Of a stretch of DNA of 64,000 nucleotides, positions 43,076 through 53,629 are shown piece after piece. Both the position numbers and the translations under genes were made by a program. The stretch is from the NCBI GenBank assembly GCA_047967505.1, contig CM106538.1; one strand, written 5' to 3'. The notes beneath the pieces are model-generated. The model was given only the letters and a program-made list of their open reading frames with translations. It was not told the DNA's origin and did no database searches. Each line of letters starts with the position of its first letter. Position 1 is the stretch's first letter. The stretch is from Dipteris shenzhenensis (taxonomy: Eukaryota > Polypodiophyta > Polypodiopsida > Gleicheniales).

Positions 43076-43498
43076 CATCAACATGTGCTGGCTATGGTTG
43101 CTGATCTTCTACTGGCTGTTCTGAAGTCCCACTCAATGGCTAGTGGATATACAAGGTAGAAGAAAGATAAGGTTGTATTTACAATAGTGTTTTGATATTT
43201 TATAAGAGAAAACAATCCTGGATTATGAACAGTTAAAGCCGCCTGAAAGCAGCAAGGGAAAGCTGTATATAGCCACGAAATGTGAAGGGGATGAGAAAGT
43301 AGATAAACATCACGGTGCCGCCAGCTCCTATTCTCTTGATGAGTTCAGAGATTTCTGTCCATGTATCGACATTGTTTTGATTATGGATTATGCTTTTTTT
43401 TGGGGGGTATTCGACATGGGTGTAGAGGCTCCACCCCTCATTGCATTGTAATAGGTTATTTTAATTTCATAGACCCTTTGGTCTTCTGAAAACTTTTG
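43076..43498. other. unassigned sequence
   Basis: The first part may be more of Copia H upstream of RT. From 43150 no coding or repeat signal is clear. Confidence 0.35.
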
Positions 43499-43652
43499 AT
43501 AAACTTTCATTCTTTTTCTTTCTTTCACCACCATGCGACAAATCACACACATACTTGTAATAAACTTTCTTTCTTTTTCTTTTCACCACCATGCAACAGA
43601 TCACACACACACTCTTTTTTCTTTTTATGGGGACAAATCACTCACACACACA
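43499..43652. repeat. 61-bp tandem plus (CA)/(CTTT) microsatellite
   Basis: ATAAACTTTC...TTTCACCACCATGC...CACACAC occurs at 43499 and again at 43560, followed by (CA)n words. It borders the poly-A end of LINE L. Confidence 0.7.
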
Positions 43653-43664
43653 CTGTTTTTTTTT

Positions 43665-43911
43665 TTGGTAAAATCCAGTGCGCTGTATTTATATTGTCAT
43701 AACTTTACAAGAGGGGAAGTCTCCAAGAATGGAGAGTATCCCACAGATCAGAAGCATAAAAAGAAAAGCTCAATGCAAGATGCATGCATATCACCCTCAT
43801 GGCAGGCATCATATAAAGATTGCCGCAATGAGGCTCTAAAAGATTCATATGACTTTTGAAACTGGCGGCCCAAGTATCCAAATTGTGCTCTTCCCAGATT
43901 GTCCAAAGAGC
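43665..43911 (-). other. 3' UTR of LINE L
   Basis: Non-coding sequence between the ORF2 stop and the poly-A. Confidence 0.65.
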
Positions 43912-46030
43912 TCAATATCTCACCCATGAGAGAAAGAGTGAGTATTGAGATAAAGGCCTTTTAAATCTGCCAAATAGCCAAAAATGTTTCCCAAATATGT
44001 GACTTGGGAAACGGAGGCGAAGATGATCTGAAATTTTCCCAAGGAGATTCCGAGTAGACGGGCAATGCCAAAGCAAATGAGGGACAGTCTCTGAAGGAGC
44101 GTGACACCGTAAACAGGTGGGTGGTGCAATGTGACGTTTGGCAAGTGTGATTCCCACCGACAATGTGCCAGTCATGCATCTCCAAAGAAAGAGTCTTTGT
44201 TTCAAAGGCATTTTGCACCTCCATAATAGTCGGAGATTCTTCCGCCACCATGAAAGGGGCTGCCTGATATGCCATAGAGTATTAGCATATTGATGAATCC
44301 AAGGGGCAGGTTGAAGAAGCTTGTAGACTTTGTTGGAGGTCAAAACAGGCAGAGGAATAGGACGAGAGCATGTAGCAGAGGGGTACAATTGCCAATCCAT
44401 AAGCCTGTTTGTGTCAGCCGCAGGGGGAATAGGTAGAAAAGAATGCAAGAGATCAGCAATTTTCTTCCATATCAATCTGTGATGCATTCCCAAAGCATAA
44501 GAGGCAGTGGCCTGAGGAAAAGATAAGACATGGCCGTGATCATCTACCACATCATTGATGTATCTAATTCCCAATTTCATGAGAACCGGTTCCTTTAAAG
44601 CAAGTGGAATGTCAAAGATGGCACTCCAATGAATACTTTCTTTCCTCATTGAGTTTGTCCCTGGAGTTTGTCCCCGAATGATTATCAGGAGCCCATTTGA
44701 CTTTAGAAAGCACTTGTTTCCAGTCCAATATCAGAGCAGTAGAGAAAGGGCATCCAGGAATCTTCCCTACAAATCTCCCAATGACAACCTCCCAATGATC
44801 AATAGTCCAATGGCCATAAGCAGTTGTCCTCATGTTGACACACATGGATGCGATCATACAAGTCCATGGCTGTTTTTGACGGAAAAAGGTATGGAGCATA
44901 GTCGCCTTCCTTGCAAGTACATGATATCTGATATTCAGAACATTAAGTCCTCCATGCATCCTAGGGGAACATACCATTTCCATCTTCAGCAGTCTCAATG
45001 CTTTCACAGCAGTTTTTGTCTTCCATAACAGCTCCATAGCTTGAGACATAAAGGCTGAGATATCTCTGGAGGACCAATGTAACAAAGGCAAAAAGAACTG
45101 AACATAAGACATTACAATAGACTGTACTATTCTGAGCCTGACATGAAGTGGCCAAGTAGAAATTTTCCAATATTCCAATTTATGTTGAAGTCTTTGGAAG
45201 ATCCAGTTTAGCTGCTGCTTCCTGGTAATATGCCATCCTATAGGATATCCCAAATGCCTGACTACATCTTTGGAATGCACTATCTGACCAGGCCAGAGAA
45301 TAGAATGCCAGTTACATTGTTTCAGTGGAAGCAATTTGGATTTGTCAAAGTTGACATGCAATCCCGCTGCTAATCCATACAATGATAATGTGGTCATAAG
45401 CATGCTGACTTCCCGAGGAGAGTTTTGTGGCATAAAGAAGGAATCATCAGCGTATGCCTGTGCCAAAAAAGATGCTGCCCCAGGGATTTTAAGACCAGTC
45501 ATCCGTCCTGTGCTTGTAAGATGATCAAGATACATCAATAGGGGATGAGTCGCAATGGCATAGAAAAGAGCACTAACGGGGCAGCCCTGTCGGACTGATC
45601 TACCCAATATCCATGACCGAGATAGATGACTTCCGAGAATGCACTGGGAAGTAGATCCAGAATAAAGCCAATAAATTGCATTTGCTATCTTGGGACCAAA
45701 ACCCAGCTTTGTCATGGTTTGAGAGATAAACTCCCATTGTACAGTGTCACATGCCTTAGTAATATCTACCTGCAATATGAGCACATCTTGATTCGAGTAC
45801 TTTGCATATTCAATTGCAGTCAATGCATTGCAGATATTGTCATAGATTTGTCTTCGCGGCACAAACCCATACTGATGAGGATGAAGGCCCGCATTCAGTA
45901 TCCCATGAAGCCTATACACGATCATTTTGGCAATGAGTTTGTAAACTACAGGCATCAAAGTAATAGGCCTCCAATCTGACATATGATCACAGAGATTTTT
46001 TTTGGGCACAAGTTTAATTATGCCATGCTT
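43912..46030 (-). pseudogene. LINE L ORF2, RT and zinc-binding C terminus
   Basis: The frame from 46009 begins in KKNLCDHMSDWRPITL, followed by DITKACDTVQWEF, RQGCPVSALFYAI and the catalytic AYADDSFFM near 45440. The thumb region runs to 44612. A frameshift near 44640 leads to a second frame ending at 43912 with KMPLKQRLFLWRCMTG and CLRCHAPSETVPHLLWHC, the zf-RVT domain typical of plant LINEs. RT copies the LINE RNA at the nicked target. Confidence 0.88.
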
Positions 46031-47296
46031 CCAAAGGTGTGGCAGGCAACATTGATCATTTGTAATAGAACATCTTTCAAATCATCCCAAAAAGAAATAT
46101 AAAATTCCACCGTAAGACCATCCCAGCCAGGGGACTTGTATTTGCCAAGATGGGACAATGCATTATCAAGTTCCGTATCAGTAAAAGGTCTCTCAAATAA
46201 AAGAGCATCATCCATTTCCACTATCCCAGAAACATATTGAAGAAATTCAGTCCTCGCGTCAGTCATTTGATTTGATGGGGAGCCAGGGGTAGAGAACAAT
46301 GTCTGGAAGTAATTTTGGCATTCATCTTGGAGATCAGAGAAGGAGTGCGTCCAAGAGCCATCTAGCTTCCTTACCCTTAGACATGAGTTTTTCTTTCGAG
46401 TGGCATGCAGTCCCTGGAAGAAGGCTTTGGATGAGCAGCCCTTATCCATAAGGGGCTTCATTCTTGCTCTAATCTGCCATTTGTGCAATTTCCGCTGATC
46501 ATTATCAGTCAGTTTGATCCGGGCTTGTGAGAGGGAATCATTTTCTGATTCAGAAAGAGGTCTTAAATGTGAGAATTCAGTCAACTGCTGTGCTGTCCTT
46601 TTTGCCCATTTGACCTCGTTCCTCCATGTAGCCATGTGCCAGGTTCCATACTCCCTAATGACATTCTGTATACGAGAGACAAAGCTGTCCCAAGCATAAT
46701 TCATGTCCTCCCGAGCATGCAAAAGCAAGGGTGCAAATCTGATCATTTGCTGGAAATGTTGATGTCTAAGGTAAGCCTGATTAACATGCAATAATCTGCT
46801 GGAGAGAGTCGGTAAATCATTCAGTGGCATACCAAATTGCAGATTTAACCATAATGGGGCATGATCTGACAAGCCCAAAGAGAAATCTATGTGGAGATGA
46901 AGGCTAAAATCTGCATATTGTTGTGGATAGAACAAATACCATCTGTCAATCCTAGCCCAGTATGTAGTATATGCATTATGATGAAAAGTATATCCGGGCA
47001 CTGACCCTTGTAGAAGCAGCCATAAATCTTCAGCCTGCACAGAAAGAAGCATGCTATCCCATTTCTGTCTTTCCGATGAAAGCATATGAGATCTTGAAGT
47101 GGTGTTATCTCTCAGCAGAGGAGAATTATTAAAATCTCCACAAATAAATGCATTGGATCTCCATGGATATTTGCTTAAAGAATCCCATAGAGAAGCCCTC
47201 ATGGCAGAGGTCTGGGAGGCATAAACTGATGCAAGCTCAAAAATGTCACCATTGACATTACATTGTATGACTATCCATCGGCCACTGTTGTCATTG
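46018..47296 (-). pseudogene. LINE L ORF2, endonuclease C-terminal half and linker
   Basis: The frame shows ICGDFNNSP and LSDHAPLWL, the D.N and SDH motifs of the apurinic-type endonuclease that nicks the target. A linker runs to ALSHLGKYKSPGWDGLTVEFY, the usual lead-in to RT. A frameshift near 46030 separates it from RT. The N-terminal half of the endonuclease lies beyond D, at 53353-53587. Confidence 0.88.
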
Positions 47297-47303
47297 AATG
47301 CTA
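47297..47303 (+). repeat. target-site duplication of Copia D, left
   Basis: AATGCTA, repeated at 53346-53352. The overlap with the LTR end leaves the exact length (5-7) open. Confidence 0.8.
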
Positions 47304-47524
47304 TGTTGGGGTAAAGGCTCTATGGCCACCCAAGTACAGTTAAGTACACTTAGTACTTTATTTGTTTAGTACACTAAGTACACCGTACTTAGTGTTGTAA
47401 CCTTATCCTTTTCATATAAAAGCTTTACTGTGTACTAGGGGAGGTACACACATATGTTTTATCCCCACACCTCTTGTTGCCTATTCTGTGTGTGTGTGTG
47501 TGTGCTCTCACACTCTCCCTATCA
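47304..47524 (+). repeat. 5' LTR of Copia D
   Basis: Starts TGTTGGGGTAAAGG, ends CCCTATCA. It has eight GTAC words, a TATA-like CATATAAAAGC at about 47416, and a (TG)n tract. It appears identical to 53125-53345. Confidence 0.95.
47325..47465 (+). promoter_or_regulatory. GTAC-rich LTR promoter region of D
   Basis: Eight GTAC cores (mostly AAGTACA/TAGTAC, one CCGTAC) lie around a TATA-like box; about one would be expected by chance in 221 bp. GTAC is the core of SBP/SPL and copper-response sites. Function is inferred. Confidence 0.4.
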
Positions 47525-47528
47525 AAAC

Positions 47529-47540
47529 TGGTATCAGAGC
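47529..47540 (+). other. primer binding site of D
   Basis: TGGTATCAGAGC, four bases after the LTR end. Confidence 0.9.
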
Positions 47541-47699
47541 CAATTCGTGAGTGTACCCAAACGTGGGTCTTACCTGCAGCTGTGTGCACCTGCAGCCAAG
47601 GAGCACCGCCAGCCATCGCTTGAATCTGCTCCGTCGATAGCTTCTGGTAACGCTTCGCAGCCTGCTCAGCCTTGACGTCTTCTGCTGCTAGCGCTACGC

Positions 47700-48180
47700 T
47701 AGCAGCTTCTTGAGCTCTTGCGCCAACCAGGGCCAACGGGCCTCTTGCGCCAACCAGGGCCAACGGGCCTCTTGCGCCAACCAGGGCCAACGGGCCACCA
47801 GCAGCCCTTCAAAGCCTTCAGCTGCTAGCGCTGTGCTAGCAGCCCTTTGAGGCCTTGTGTCGCCACGGCCAAAGGCCACGCGGCGCCAGCCAGGGCCAAA
47901 GGCCACCGACGCCAGCGGCCAAAGGCCACGCGACGCTAGCTAGGGCCAAAGGCCACCGACGCCAGCGGCCAGAAGGCCACCGACGCCAGCAACCAACAGG
48001 CCACCAGCGACCAGCTCCGCCAGCCAGCGACCCCAACGGGCCACCAGCTGACACCGGCGCCAGCGACCAACGGGTCACTTTCCAACGGCGCCAGCTAGCG
48101 AAACTTCGCCAGCCAGCTACCTCATCGCGCCACCAGCAGCCACCGACGGCCAGAGGCTAACTATCAGCCAGCGAAACCAT
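47700..48180 (+). repeat. GC-rich tandem repeats in D leader
   Basis: A 27-bp unit (GGGCCTCTTGCGCCAACCAG-like) is repeated about three times at 47721-47800. Degenerate units with GGCCAAAGGCCAC and GCCAGC follow to 48180. The leader is far more GC-rich than the rest of D. Alanine/tryptophan-rich minus frames here are artefacts of the repeat. Confidence 0.8.
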
Positions 48181-48973
48181 CGGTGTCAGCCCGGGTCTCG
48201 TGTTAGAGCCATACGTGGCCACAGGTTCAGGTCGTGCAATCAAAGGGCTTTTGCAGCCACAGCCAAGCATTGGCTTCTCACACACTTATTTGCATATATT
48301 CTCCTCATTGGAGTTGATTTGTGCAAGGATTTGTGCATTTTTTATTACTTCTGGGACAGTGGCAGATGCATATGAATTGGGGCTTTTGACATTGTTATGC
48401 ATATCAGTGCTGTTGGAAGCAACAAAATGCCTAATAGTTGTCAGTGAAACAGTTATGCACACAAAATTCTGTATTTTTTGCCTCCAGTCAAGGGGCTTTT
48501 GCCCAATTTCTGTTCTAAACTGTTGTATACAGTTTTAGAAGTGTCTGGAAGCTTCAAATTGACATTTTTGAACAGTCAAACAGTCAAATACTGATTCTGT
48601 ACTTTCTGGTACAGTCGGGGACTGTCCTGTGTCAACAGTTTTGAATGAATTCAGTCACGGTACAGAGGTACAGAGTACAAAGTACACTGCTGTTTTTCAC
48701 TGTGTATGCAGGGCAGATGCTTCTGTAAATTCAGAATCTTGCTGGTTGTACAATGGTGCATTAAATGATGCAAACAGAGTTGCTGTTCAGAAACTGCGGC
48801 AAGCAGTAAACAGTGATAAATCTCTGTTTAAGTGGGAGATATAGTGCAAGTGCAGTTCCTGTTTGTTCCGCTGCAGGAATTGGATCTTTGAGTACAGTTC
48901 AAGTGCATGTGTGCACTTGGTTTGCAGGAAGTCAGGCACCTAAGTGTGGGTTATATATTCCTTGCTGATTATA

Positions 48974-51900
48974 ATGGCTTCATCCTCGGAATCCTCTCTT
49001 CTCAATATTAAAAAGTTACAGGGTGCTGCTAACTACCCAATGTGGAAAAAGATGGTCCTGAATGTTCTAATTCTCAGGCAGTTTCATGCTCCTATTATAC
49101 ACAAAGGTGTGAAGCCCACTGGCACATCTGATGATGCTTGGGCACTAGCTGATCTGTCAGCAAAGTCCATAATTGAATTGTCACTCCATGAGAGTGTTGT
49201 TTGGAATGTGGATGGTGAAAAGACAGCCTGGGGTGTGTGGAAAAAGCTACAGGACACATATGAGCAGCAAAGTGCAGCCACAAAGATATATTGGTTGCGC
49301 AAGTTCTTCAATCTGAAGATGAAGGAAGGGACCTCCATGGATGCACATCTCAATGAGTTTAACTCTATTGTTACTCAGCTTGCGAATCAGAAGTACGTGG
49401 TGGATGAGGAAACAAAGGGTATGGCACTCTTAATCTCTCTTCCTGAGAGTTGGGATACGTTCATCACAGCTGTGACAAATGCAAACGTCTTCATAAGTTT
49501 TGCAGATATCACAGGGCTGATTTTGCAAGAAGAGCAAAAGCTGAAAGCTCAAGATGCAATAAAGCCTAATAATGCCTTAAATACAAGAGGGAGAAGTCAG
49601 CAAAGAGGCAAATCCCAGGAAAAGGGAAAAGGCAGGAGCAAGTCCCGCTCCAACAAAGATGTTGAGTGCTACTACTGTGGCAAAAAGGGACATACCAAAA
49701 AGCAGTGCTTTAAACTGAAAAATGATAAGAGAGACAAGGCCAAGGACACTGATGCGTCAGATGCAAAGGCAATTGTACCAGTAAGCAAGGGCAAGAGCAG
49801 TGTGAAGATTGAAGAGCTTCATTCTACACACGGTTATGACAGTGAGGGAGAGGTTCTATTTCTCTCTATTTTGGATGCTCATGCTCTCCATGCAGGCGAA
49901 TTTGCAGACATGCACTCTTGGATCATTGACTCAGGTGCCTCATTCCATGTTACACCTTACAGAGAATTGTTTGTCAGGTATGCAGCAGGCAACAATGGAG
50001 TCGTTTTTCTAGGGGATAATCATGCATGCAGTATTATTGGTATTGGAGATGTCAGGCTTGTATTTGCTGATGGTACTCAGCTTATGCTTCACAATGTTAG
50101 GCATGTACCCGAAGTCAAGAAAAATCTGATTTCTACTGGCATGTTGGATGACGAAGGTTTTGTGACCAGCTTTGGTCATGGTTTTTGGAAGGTCACCAAA
50201 GGTGCCCTGGTTGTTGCCAGAGGCTCTAAGGTTGACACAATGTATACTCTTCATGCTAAAGAATGTAATCATGCTGATATTCATGCCACCGAGCTGCCGA
50301 ATATTTCTATGTGGCATAGCCGGATGGGACATATGAGCATAAGTGGAATGGAGCAATTGGCTCGCCTTGGCTACTTACCGTCTCTTAAATTTTCTGATTT
50401 AAAGTTTTGTGAGCACTGCATATATGGTAGACAGTTACAGTGTCCTCATAAAAGGAGATTAGGACATAAAGAGGCTCAACTTGAGCTTGTGCATACAGAT
50501 GTGTGTGAGATGCCTAATCCTTCACTTGGAGGTGCACGGTACTTTGTCACATTTATAGATGATTCCACAAGGAAGGTGTGGTTGTATCCTCTTCGATTGA
50601 AGAGTGATGTCTTTCCAGTGTTCCAGAAATGGCTTGCTATGGTTGAGAACCAAACAGGCAGAACACTGAAGGCTTTGCAGTCAGATAACGGTGGGGAGTA
50701 TATGTCTAATGCATTCAATGCATTTTGTGATGCTAAAGGTATTAAAAGAGAACTCACTGCCCCCTACAATCCAGCGCAAAATGGCACTGCAGAGCGTATG
50801 AATAGAACCATACAGGAAAAGTCTCGCTCTATGATGTCACATGCTGCTTTACCTCATGGATTTTGGGCTGAAGCTGTAAAAACAGCAGTACATCTCATCA
50901 ATAGGTCACCAAATAAAAGACTAGATGGCAGAGTGCCAGAAGAGCTTTGGACAGGAAAACCTCCTTCCTACAAGCACTTGAGGGTCTTTGGCTGCACTGC
51001 GTACGTGCACATACGCAGAGAAAATCGCAGCAAGCTTGATCCTAAGTCTCTTAAATGCATTTTTCTTGGATATGGTGACAGTGGTGAGATGGGTTACCGC
51101 CTATGGGATCCTGTGAATAAGAAGCTAATACGCAGTAATGATGTCTTATTTAATGAGTCATGTATGTTTAAGGCAGCAGATAAGCCTTCTGATGCTTCAG
51201 AAGTTGACATTTATGACTCGGGACATCCTGTACAGTTCAGGCAGGCTGCAAATCAGCCACAACAGCAGCGTAATCAGCCGATGCCTGATGCTGCAGCAGT
51301 TCCAAATGGACAGCCCGCAGGGGCGGAAGATGTACTACGGGACATGCCACCTTTGGAAGACCTCCCAGGCATAATTCTGCAGCCTGATCTACTAGAACAG
51401 CAACCTGTTTTAGGTGAGCAGCAAGTTGGACAGCAAGACCAATGGGTCCGAAGGTACACCAGACAAATGAAACCGCCAGACAGATTTGTTCCAGGAGCAG
51501 ATTTTATTATGCTTACAGATTGTGGAGAACCTTCCTGTTACAAGGAAGCCGTGCAAATGCATGACAAAAGGCTATGGGAACTAGCCATGAAGTCTGAAAT
51601 GGACAGTCTCCATAAAAATGGTACTTGGGAATTGGTGCAGTTGCCTAAGGGCATGAAAGTACTGCCATGCAAGTGGGTGTATAGATTGAAAGTTACACCT
51701 GGAGCTAAGCCAAGGTATAAAGCCAGGTTGGTTGCCAAGGGCTTTAAGCAGGAGTATGGTGTTGATTTTGATGAAATCTTTTCTCCAGTGGTTAAGATGA
51801 CCACACTCAGGATTGTACTTGCTCTGGTTGCATGTGAGAATTTGGAATTATGCCAAATGGATGTGAAGACAGCCTTTCTTCATGGTGATCTTCATGAGGA

Positions 51901-52639
51901 GATCTACATGCAGCAATTAGAAGGATTTGCAGTCAAGAACAAGGAGTCACTTGTATGCAAGCTTAAAAAGAGCCTTTACGGGCTGAAACAGGCACCAAGG
52001 GAATGGTATAAGAAATTTGATACCTTCATGAAGTCTCAAGGTTTCAGGAGAAGTGATGACGATCACTGCTTATATACCAAAAGGGCTGCCAATGGCAGCT
52101 TAATCATTCTCATTTTATATGTGGATGACATGCTTATTGCTGGTACAGCTCGTAAGGAGCTTGATGAACTTAAGAAAAGACTGCATGAGGCCTTTGATAT
52201 GAAGGACCTTGGTGATGCAAATCACATATTGGGAATGCGGATACGGAGAGACAGGGGACAGCGTTTGTTGTATTTGTCTCAGACCGAATATATTGGCAAA
52301 GTATTACACTGGTTTCATATGGAGGATGGGAAAACTCTTAGTTCTCCATTGCCTCCGTATGTGAAACTCAGTGCAATGGACAGCCCACACTCAGATGCTG
52401 AGAGGGCTGAAATGTCCAAGATTCCGTATGCTTCAGCTTGTGGCAGTCTCATGTATGCCATGGTTGCTACCAGACCTGATATTGCTTTTGCAGTGGGAGT
52501 GGTTAGCAGGTATATGGCAAATCCAGGCAAGAAGCATTGGAATGCAGTGAAAGGTATCATGAGATACCTGAAGGGCACACAGAAGTTGTGCATATGCTTT
52601 GGCAAGCGAGATGCAAAGGTGCATGGTTATGTGGATTGA
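48974..52639 (+). CDS. Copia D Gag-Pol polyprotein, ends at premature TGA
   Basis: The ATG at 48974 (MASSSESSLLN) opens 1221 codons. Gag has LQGAANYPMWKKM and the knuckle CYYCGKKGHTKKQC from residue 232. Protease DSGAS has its D at 319. WHSRMGHMS is the GAG-pre-integrase. Integrase has D509, D571 and E607, exact D-61-D-35-E spacing. RT has [26 protein letters not shown] and YVDD at 1049-1052. A TGA at 52637 replaces the serine of the usual DSD in RNase H. All other motifs look functional. The gene could express everything up to RNase H. Confidence 0.95.
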   Translation: MASSSESSLLNIKKLQGAANYPMWKKMVLNVLILRQFHAPIIHKGVKPTGTSDDAWALADLSAKSIIELSLHESVVWNVDGEKTAWGVWKKLQDTYEQQSAATKIYWLRKFFNLKMKEGTSMDAHLNEFNSIVTQLANQKYVVDEETKGMALLISLPESWDTFITAVTNANVFISFADITGLILQEEQKLKAQDAIKPNNALNTRGRSQQRGKSQEKGKGRSKSRSNKDVECYYCGKKGHTKKQCFKLKNDKRDKAKDTDASDAKAIVPVSKGKSSVKIEELHSTHGYDSEGEVLFLSILDAHALHAGEFADMHSWIIDSGASFHVTPYRELFVRYAAGNNGVVFLGDNHACSIIGIGDVRLVFADGTQLMLHNVRHVPEVKKNLISTGMLDDEGFVTSFGHGFWKVTKGALVVARGSKVDTMYTLHAKECNHADIHATELPNISMWHSRMGHMSISGMEQLARLGYLPSLKFSDLKFCEHCIYGRQLQCPHKRRLGHKEAQLELVHTDVCEMPNPSLGGARYFVTFIDDSTRKVWLYPLRLKSDVFPVFQKWLAMVENQTGRTLKALQSDNGGEYMSNAFNAFCDAKGIKRELTAPYNPAQNGTAERMNRTIQEKSRSMMSHAALPHGFWAEAVKTAVHLINRSPNKRLDGRVPEELWTGKPPSYKHLRVFGCTAYVHIRRENRSKLDPKSLKCIFLGYGDSGEMGYRLWDPVNKKLIRSNDVLFNESCMFKAADKPSDASEVDIYDSGHPVQFRQAANQPQQQRNQPMPDAAAVPNGQPAGAEDVLRDMPPLEDLPGIILQPDLLEQQPVLGEQQVGQQDQWVRRYTRQMKPPDRFVPGADFIMLTDCGEPSCYKEAVQMHDKRLWELAMKSEMDSLHKNGTWELVQLPKGMKVLPCKWVYRLKVTPGAKPRYKARLVAKGFKQEYGVDFDEIFSPVVKMTTLRIVLALVACENLELCQMDVKTAFLHGDLHEEIYMQQLEGFAVKNKESLVCKLKKSLYGLKQAPREWYKKFDTFMKSQGFRRSDDDHCLYTKRAANGSLIILILYVDDMLIAGTARKELDELKKRLHEAFDMKDLGDANHILGMRIRRDRGQRLLYLSQTEYIGKVLHWFHMEDGKTLSSPLPPYVKLSAMDSPHSDAERAEMSKIPYASACGSLMYAMVATRPDIAFAVGVVSRYMANPGKKHWNAVKGIMRYLKGTQKLCICFGKRDAKVHGYVD

Positions 52640-53077
52640 GATTTTGCTGGTCATCCCGATAACCGGAAGTCTACTACCGGTTATGTTTATACATTTACTG
52701 GAGGTGCAGTGTCATGGATGTCAAGGATGCAGCAGTGCATAGCCTTGTCTACTACGGAAGCTGAATATATTGCAGCCACAGAGGCATGCAAAGAGGCCTT
52801 ATGGTTATCTCGGCTAGTGGAAGATTTGGGCATTACAGGTGATATCCCATTGTTGCATTGTGACAGTCAGAGTGCTATTCAGTTGGCACACAATCCTGTC
52901 TTTCATGCAAAGACAAAGCACATTGATGTAAAGTATCACTTCATCAGGGAGGTGATAGATGATAAGCTGATTCAGCTTGTCAAGATTCACACAGATGATA
53001 ATCCAGCAGATCTGTTGACAAAAGGCTTGCCAGTAGAGCGCTTTGCACACTGCAGACAGTTGATGGGTATAGGTTGA
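52640..53077 (+). pseudogene. Copia D RNase H C-terminal part after the stop
   Basis: Same frame as the main ORF. It carries DFAGHPDNRKSTTGY, SSTEAEY-like LSTTEAEYIA, CDSQSAIQLAHNP and KTKHIDVKYHF, and ends LMGIG. Only the single TGA separates it from the polyprotein. Confidence 0.92.
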
Positions 53078-53111
53078 GCCTCATTTATATTTACTTGAGG
53101 GCATATTGCCT

Positions 53112-53124
53112 TTAAGTGGGAGGT
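53112..53124 (+). other. polypurine tract of D
   Basis: AAGTGGGAGGT directly before the 3' LTR. Confidence 0.75.
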
Positions 53125-53345
53125 TGTTGGGGTAAAGGCTCTATGGCCACCCAAGTACAGTTAAGTACACTTAGTACTTTATTTGTTTAGTACACTAAGT
53201 ACACCGTACTTAGTGTTGTAACCTTATCCTTTTCATATAAAAGCTTTACTGTGTACTAGGGGAGGTACACACATATGTTTTATCCCCACACCTCTTGTTG
53301 CCTATTCTGTGTGTGTGTGTGTGTGCTCTCACACTCTCCCTATCA
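53125..53345 (+). repeat. 3' LTR of Copia D
   Basis: 221 bp, reads identical to the 5' LTR. Confidence 0.95.
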
Positions 53346-53352
53346 AATGCTA

Positions 53353-53587
53353 ACTGGGGCTCCAGCTCATGTCTGACCATTATGCATACCCCTGAGTAGG
53401 TATTGGTACCAGCATAATATATATCATAGCCGCCAAAGTGATCATGATGACCAGAGTGTTGATTATGCTCTTGCAAACAAACAATATCTGGCTGCATTTT
53501 ATGTACATAATTCGAGAAAAGCCTCCACTTTGAGACATTGCAGAGGCTCTGTACATTGTATGTAAAGCACTTAAGTGTTTGATGCAT
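53353..53587 (-). pseudogene. LINE L ORF2, endonuclease N terminus
   Basis: The ATG at 53587 begins MHQTLKCFTYNVQSL, with N in the first catalytic strand and E in IVCLQEHNQHSG, both endonuclease motifs. The frame reaches LEPQLAF and then runs into the D LTR. It starts 42 bases after the ORF1 stop, the usual tight LINE spacing. Confidence 0.88.
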
Positions 53588-53629
53588 GAAAGAGATATAT
53601 ACAGGAAAGTATAAGTATGAAACAAGATA

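Larger units (their letters stand above)
47304..53345 (+). mobile_element. Copia element D, near-intact and young, nested in LINE L
   Basis: A 6.04-kb + strand Copia element with two 221-bp LTRs that I read as identical over their full length, a primer site, a polypurine tract and a 7-bp matching flank. One long ORF carries gag to RT. A single TGA breaks RNase H. Identical LTRs imply very recent insertion. It lies in the endonuclease codons of LINE L, opposite to it. Confidence 0.95.

Noticed and set aside
47425-48078. Alanine- and tryptophan-rich minus ORFs
   Set aside because: They are produced by the 27-bp GC-rich tandem units in the leader of Copia D; no start context or domain.
47700-48180. 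CRISPR-like regular repeats
   Set aside because: Units are adjacent and diverged with no unique spacers, in a eukaryotic retrotransposon leader.
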